Assembly (NCBI GenBank): GCA_019321725.1
Contig: CM033107.1
Span: 14,623,445-14,687,444 of the forward strand
Source of the DNA: Paulownia fortunei
Taxonomy: Eukaryota; Streptophyta; Magnoliopsida; Lamiales; Paulowniaceae
Length of the DNA stretch: 64,000 bases
Direction of reading: 5' to 3'
The notes below the pieces were generated by a model that did no database searches, was not told the DNA's origin, and was given only the letters and a program-made list of their open reading frames with translations. Both the position numbers and the translations under genes were made by a program. This document shows, in pieces, positions 59,521 through 64,000 of this stretch (the first letter of the stretch is position 1; the number at the start of each line of letters is the position of its first letter).

Positions 59521-61795
59521 TTGTTAATGATTTTTGTTTTATTTTTTATTTTTTATTTTGAAACATATTTAAAAAGTTTTTTTATCACTTTAGCTTTGCA
59601 TTATGGGGGTAAGTTTCATACTTTACCTCATGCAGAATACATTAGTGGACGTGTAATTTTGATTGGCTATGTAGAAGCAAGGCATATGTCTAAGATTACT
59701 AGATTTTTTTAGTGATAGATTAGGTGAAGGTGAAGAGAGTAGAAGTACTATATTATACTGAATATAAGTTATAAGTTATCTGATGATAAGAATATTTTCA
59801 GTTAGTCTATAAAGTATGTTATCTGTAGGGAGATGCATGTATATATAGAGCATGAAATCCAATTGATGCCTATAATAGGATTCATCTAGTGATGAGATTA
59901 ATGAAAATGTTGAATAAATGCCACAAACAAAGGATACTGAACCTGGAATTGAAGATGATGTCATCAGTTTTTAGGATGTTGAATGTAAGGATAATATAGG
60001 GGCAATAGGTGAGAAAGATCGTGGTGAGGTAAATGTAGGGGTTGTGGGTGAGAGAGATGGTGGTGAGCATGACAAAGAGGCTAAGGGTTAGGGAGAGGTG
60101 AGGGAGATATCGGTGAGGCAAATGTAGGGGTTATGGATGAGAGAGATGTTAGAGAGACAAATGTGGTTGTGGGTAAGAGAGATGGTGATGAAAATGTTGA
60201 AGGGGATAAATGTAGGTAAATGTAGGGCTTGAGTATGATAACAATGAGGCACAACTCTATGATTCTCTTTTGTAGATAGTGATTATGACATGGAAAATGA
60301 GAGTAGTGATAATGATTCCTTGTTTGAAAAACATGTAAACTAAGGGGAAGAACTGGGACATGATAATGAGAACATAGACATAGACCATTAATCAAGTAAT
60401 TCTAATCAATCTCGTGAGGAACATGTGGTTGATAATGATAATGATTTAGATGAGTACATGGTGTCTGATAGAGATGAAGAAGGGCTTAGTCATACAATTA
60501 TCAATCTAGTTTTGATATATGATCCAACATTAGAGATATGTATGATATTTTATACAAAAGTAGAGTTTAGAAAAATAGTTCAATCTCACGCCATTAGGAT
60601 AAAAAGAACTTTGAAATTAATAAAATTGATAAGTTGAGAGTATATGTTAGATGTGCAGGAGAAGAACGTGAGTCGAAGATGTATGTCATAAAGATGAAGG
60701 ATGAGTGCACATTCCAAATTTAGGGAGTACAACCCTTACCATTCATGTCCATAGACCTTCCATGTGAAAATATAGACAAATTGGTTAATGAGAGGTATAT
60801 TCAGAAGTTCAAGTTAGATCCCAAAAGAAATTTAAAAGGTTTCATAATAGATGTCAATAATGAAATTAGATGTCAAGTGTTAAAGGATCAAGCTTATAGA
60901 GTAAAGAGAAAGGCTTTGAAAATGATTGAGGGCAACCCTAACTACCAGTATACAAAATTGTGGGATGAGGAGCTTAGGAAAACCAACCTTGGGTACATTA
61001 TCATTTTGGGAACTGAGGACTGAAATAGGGATGAAAGGCTTAGTAAGTTTTACATTTACTTATGTGAATTGAAGCAAGGCTTTCTAGCAGGTTGTAAGCC
61101 TATAATTGGGGTTGACGGTTACCACTTGAGTGGTCTATATGGAGGAATCTTGCTCATAGCAGTAGGGGTTGATCTAAATAGTAGTCTTAACCCAATTGCA
61201 TATTTGCATATGCTATTTCCTATAAGGAGTCTAGGAGACATGGGAGTGGTTCATAACTGTGTTTAGGCAAAATTGAACATTGTCAGAGAACATGAATACA
61301 CTTTCATGTCTGACAAACAGAAAGGCCTCATAAGTGTTCCTTAATTCTGATAACAAATTTTATGTAAGATATTTGCATAACAACTTCAAGAATATTAGTT
61401 TAAGGGTTTGGTATTTAAGAATGCATTGTAGAGGGTAGCCTTGGCTAGTATAGTTGATGAGTTTAAAGTAAGAATGCAGAAAATCAGGGACATCAATTAG
61501 ACTGCAGCAAAGTAGTTCAATGACTAGCCACCAGCCTAATAGAGTAGGTTATATGCTAGAGGGAAGCCAATTATCTCGATGTTAGAGTGGATAAGGGATA
61601 TCTAATGATAAAGCCTTAAGAAAATAGAGATAGGGTAGATGCTAAATGGAAGAGTAAGTTGTGTCCCAAAATTAAAAAAATAATTGACAAATATGCAGAC
61701 AAGTTTGGATATTGTATCCCTATTAAGGCATGCTTTGATGGGAGCTAATACTTTGTGGACTTGGAGCAAATGAGGTATAAATATATAATGTGGGG
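59521..61795 (+). pseudogene. Mirror copy of the MULE transposase pseudogene
   Basis: Same blocks as 6017-8291 on the plus strand: N-terminal ALHYGGKF (59600), the Gly/Glu-rich part (59980-60200), VEFRKIVQSHAIR (60560), KALKMIEGNPNYQYTKLW (60910), and GCKPIIGVDGYHLSGLYGG (61085-61145). It stops at the LTR at 61796. It differs from the left copy by substitutions only, for example K/Q and V/A near 61070-61090, M/V and P/L in the 60745-61023 block, and V/A and C/Y in the N-terminal block. All major stops are shared, so both copies decayed before they separated. Confidence 0.85.
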
Positions 61796-63161
61796 TGATA
61801 AGCTAATTTTGTATTAGCTAATCGAATATGTTTACCTTAATATTTTGTAAGTTTAAAGAGCATTTTGTTAGATTTATTGGTATTTTTATTTTCTTTTGTA
61901 GGTTAAGCCAAATAAATAAAAGTGCAGAAAAGTGATGGGACTTTGAAAATAATTTTTGGATAGAGATTTTGAAGTCGAAACACCAACTAAAAGGAAGCTA
62001 CAACATAATTTATTTTGTCAACAATTTTTGGACAGAGATTTGAAGCTACAACTCCAAATTAAATGAAGATACAACTCCAAATTAAATGAAGCCGCAACAT
62101 AACTATCTGAAAATTACAACATGCATCAAGCTGCAACACGAAAAAAATGAAGCTGCAGCACCAATCACGGAAATTGTTGAAGCCATAACATCAAGAAGTT
62201 GAGCTGCAACATCGTCGCGACTGCAAATTTTAATTACCTAAGTGGGAACCATATAAATAGAAAAGCCTAGGGTTTAGTATCTTTTGTTTAGCCTTTAGAC
62301 ATTGATCATCATTTTTTTGAGGATTTTCCAAGGGAGAAAACATCAATAAGAATCAAGATCAAGAAGAGTTGAATTTAAGATTCACTCTAGAGTTTTTCTT
62401 ATCCTCTTCTCTTTCATTTTATTTTGTTGTTTTCAAGATGTTGAGACTTTTGTGGATTAAAGATTCATTTATGATGATGAACTAATTCCTTTTCTAGCTT
62501 TATAATTGAACACATACATGATGCTTGAGTTATGATTCCCTTTTCTTGATTCATCCTATACATTAACTGTATACTCATTTTTGTGCTTAATGTAATTTAA
62601 TCAATATTTGCCATTGATTGGATTGAATTGGTGATCATAATAATATTTATAGGGCTTTTGTGTGTTCGTGACCAATATTGAATTATATGTGTTAATGATA
62701 CAGAAATACACTCATGTTTCTTGTGCATCCATGATGAGAACTTGTTCTTAATGACTTCTTCCTAATTTAAATCTCATAGACATATAGTGAAATAATTAAG
62801 GAGGAGATTTTTACCTGACCAACGACAAAGGCTTGTAGAAATATTAGTGTTCTTGGGTGACATTCAAACTAGGATTTTTAATCTTGAAAAAGAGTGAAAT
62901 TACTCAAGTGGATTCTTGGGAGAAGTTATAAATCTAGGTTTCTTATCTATGATTTTTAGTCTTTATAATTTAAGTGCTTATTTTACTTCTTATTTATTTC
63001 AATTCTATTTCTTCTAATTTAATTATTTACATAAAATTCAGAACGATATAAATTAGTACTTGACAATTCAATAGTAGTTAATCTCCATGTGAGCGATACT
63101 TTACTTATCACACTTCATTACTTGTTCGATATGTATACCTGCGTGCATAATCAAGATAACA
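61796..63161 (+). repeat. Mirror copy of the older Athila-like LTR
   Basis: TGATAAGC to AACA, 1366 bases; counterpart of 4651-6016. The TTGCAGC-type repeat region is at about 61942-62227. The decayed primer site follows at 63168-63185. Confidence 0.85.
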
Positions 63162-63377
63162 AGTTTTTACCATCAATGTTGGGGATTATTTTGCTATTTT
63201 CTTTATTGATAATATGAATTCAATCATATATAATCTTAGTTCTAAGTTTTGTGTTTCTTTTAGGAGTCTTTGCTAGTGTATGTGCAGTGTAAGCAAATAC
63301 GAGCTTCTTTCTTTTGAATTTAGAAAACTTGTTGAAGAAATAAAAAGAAAAAGCGAGAGGCTTCTCATCATGCTATA

Positions 63378-63790
63378 ATGGCTGAACATGATGATGCTAA
63401 AGAGGAACCTAAACCTCTATAGGATTTTGTAGTTCCTTTAGTGGATGGTATTCATACAAGCATCCAACGCACAACTATTCAAGCCAATACTTTTGAACTC
63501 AAACTAGAAATTAATATTTAGATGGTGCAAATGTCTAACTTTGGGGTTCACTTGTCGAAGACCCCAATGGTCACATTGCGAATTTTTGGATATATGTGCT
63601 ATATTTAAGTACAATGGTGTTAATGATGACTGCATCAGACTAAGACTATTTCCATTTTCACTTTGTGATAATGCTAAGAGCTGGTTGAACTCATTTCCTC
63701 CAAGACTTTATCACTTCATGGGATTAGTTGGCACAAAAAATTCTTGGCAATTACTGACCACCTGTGAAGACTGTACAACTGAGGAATAAT
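63378..63790 (+). pseudogene. Mirror copy of the older Athila-like gag N-terminus
   Basis: ATG at 63378 (MAEHDDAKEEPK), an early stop, a frameshift, then the gag core at 63541-63789 with FKYNGVNDDCIRLRLFPFSL, identical in protein to 4023-4271. It is cut at the LTR that begins at 63817. Confidence 0.85.
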
Positions 63791-63816
63791 ATCACAGCTT
63801 TATGCAGCAGGTAAGT

Positions 63817-64000
63817 TGATTAGTTGGTTTTATACTAATAATTCATATATTTTTGTATTAACATTTGGTTTGTTTTTAAGTATTTTTGTTACTTTTTATG
63901 CATTTAATTTGAAATCTTGTAGGTAATGACAATAAGAGAAGAAAATGGAAAGAAATCAAAAACTTGATTGAAATGTTGAAGAATTCGAGTTGTGGTGCTA
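63817..64000 (+). repeat. Mirror copy of the younger Athila-type LTR start, cut by the window edge
   Basis: TGATTAGTTGG onward, counterpart of 3812-3995. The rest lies outside the window. Confidence 0.85.

Larger units (their letters stand above)
57213..64000 (-). repeat. Right arm of the 6.8-kb inverted repeat
   Basis: Reverse complement of 3812-10599. It begins at the first base after the N gap and continues to the window edge. See the left arm for the coordinate rule (sum 67812) and divergence. Confidence 0.95.

Overview
The window looks like an AT-rich eudicot nuclear chromosome, probably a gene-poor heterochromatic or pericentromeric stretch. The evidence is the plant-type LTR retrotransposon families present: Athila-type Ty3/gypsy with a tRNA-Asp-like primer site, a chromovirus with a C-terminal chromodomain, and several Ty1/copia lineages. 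There is also a Mutator-like (MULE) transposase, a MITE, and no recognisable host gene. I cannot name the species. Almost every recognisable protein segment belongs to a transposable element, and all are broken by stops, frameshifts or nested insertions.

Layout, left to right. 1-3995: 5' part of an Athila-type element on the minus strand (protease, gag, primer site, LTR). 4022-6016: an older Athila-like element (gag start, decayed primer site, LTR), interrupted by the first. 6017-8291: a MULE transposase gene interrupted by that older element. 9288-11560: 3' end of a small-LTR copia. 11561-15023: unassigned sequence, microsatellites and an 830-base, almost pure A/T block. 15024-18710: a compact LTR element that carries only gag, with two tandem arrays. 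20480-25490: LTR fragments of copia type, one holding a MITE with an 8-base target duplication. 26415-33840: the best-preserved element, a copia whose whole polyprotein frame survives with only four stop codons. 33842-36900: tandem repeats and a copia remnant, whose LTR starts at 36901. 38194-52310: a chromovirus array (LTR, reverse transcriptase, integrase, chromodomain, LTR, second chromodomain piece, LTR). Its first LTR holds an Athila-type solo LTR, which itself holds a copia solo LTR. 52345-57112: two copia LTRs in inverted orientation and a copia integrase/RT remnant. 57113-57212: 100 Ns. 57213-64000: the reverse complement of 3812-10599.

The strongest large-scale signal is that 6.8-kb inverted repeat. 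Paired positions sum to 67812 at every landmark I checked, so the arms differ by substitutions without net length change. The right arm begins at the first base after the N gap. It may be a real inverted duplication, but a mis-scaffolded duplicate contig (allelic haplotig) is at least as likely.

The nesting gives a relative order of events: chromovirus, then Athila-type insertion, then copia insertion; and MULE, then older Athila-like element, then younger Athila-type element. I found no host operon, CRISPR array, RNA gene or undescribed protein system. The unusual points are structural: nested solo LTRs with readable target duplications, palindrome arrays inside LTRs, a conserved hairpin module, a gag-only element with repeats inside gag, and the gap-flanking inverted repeat.
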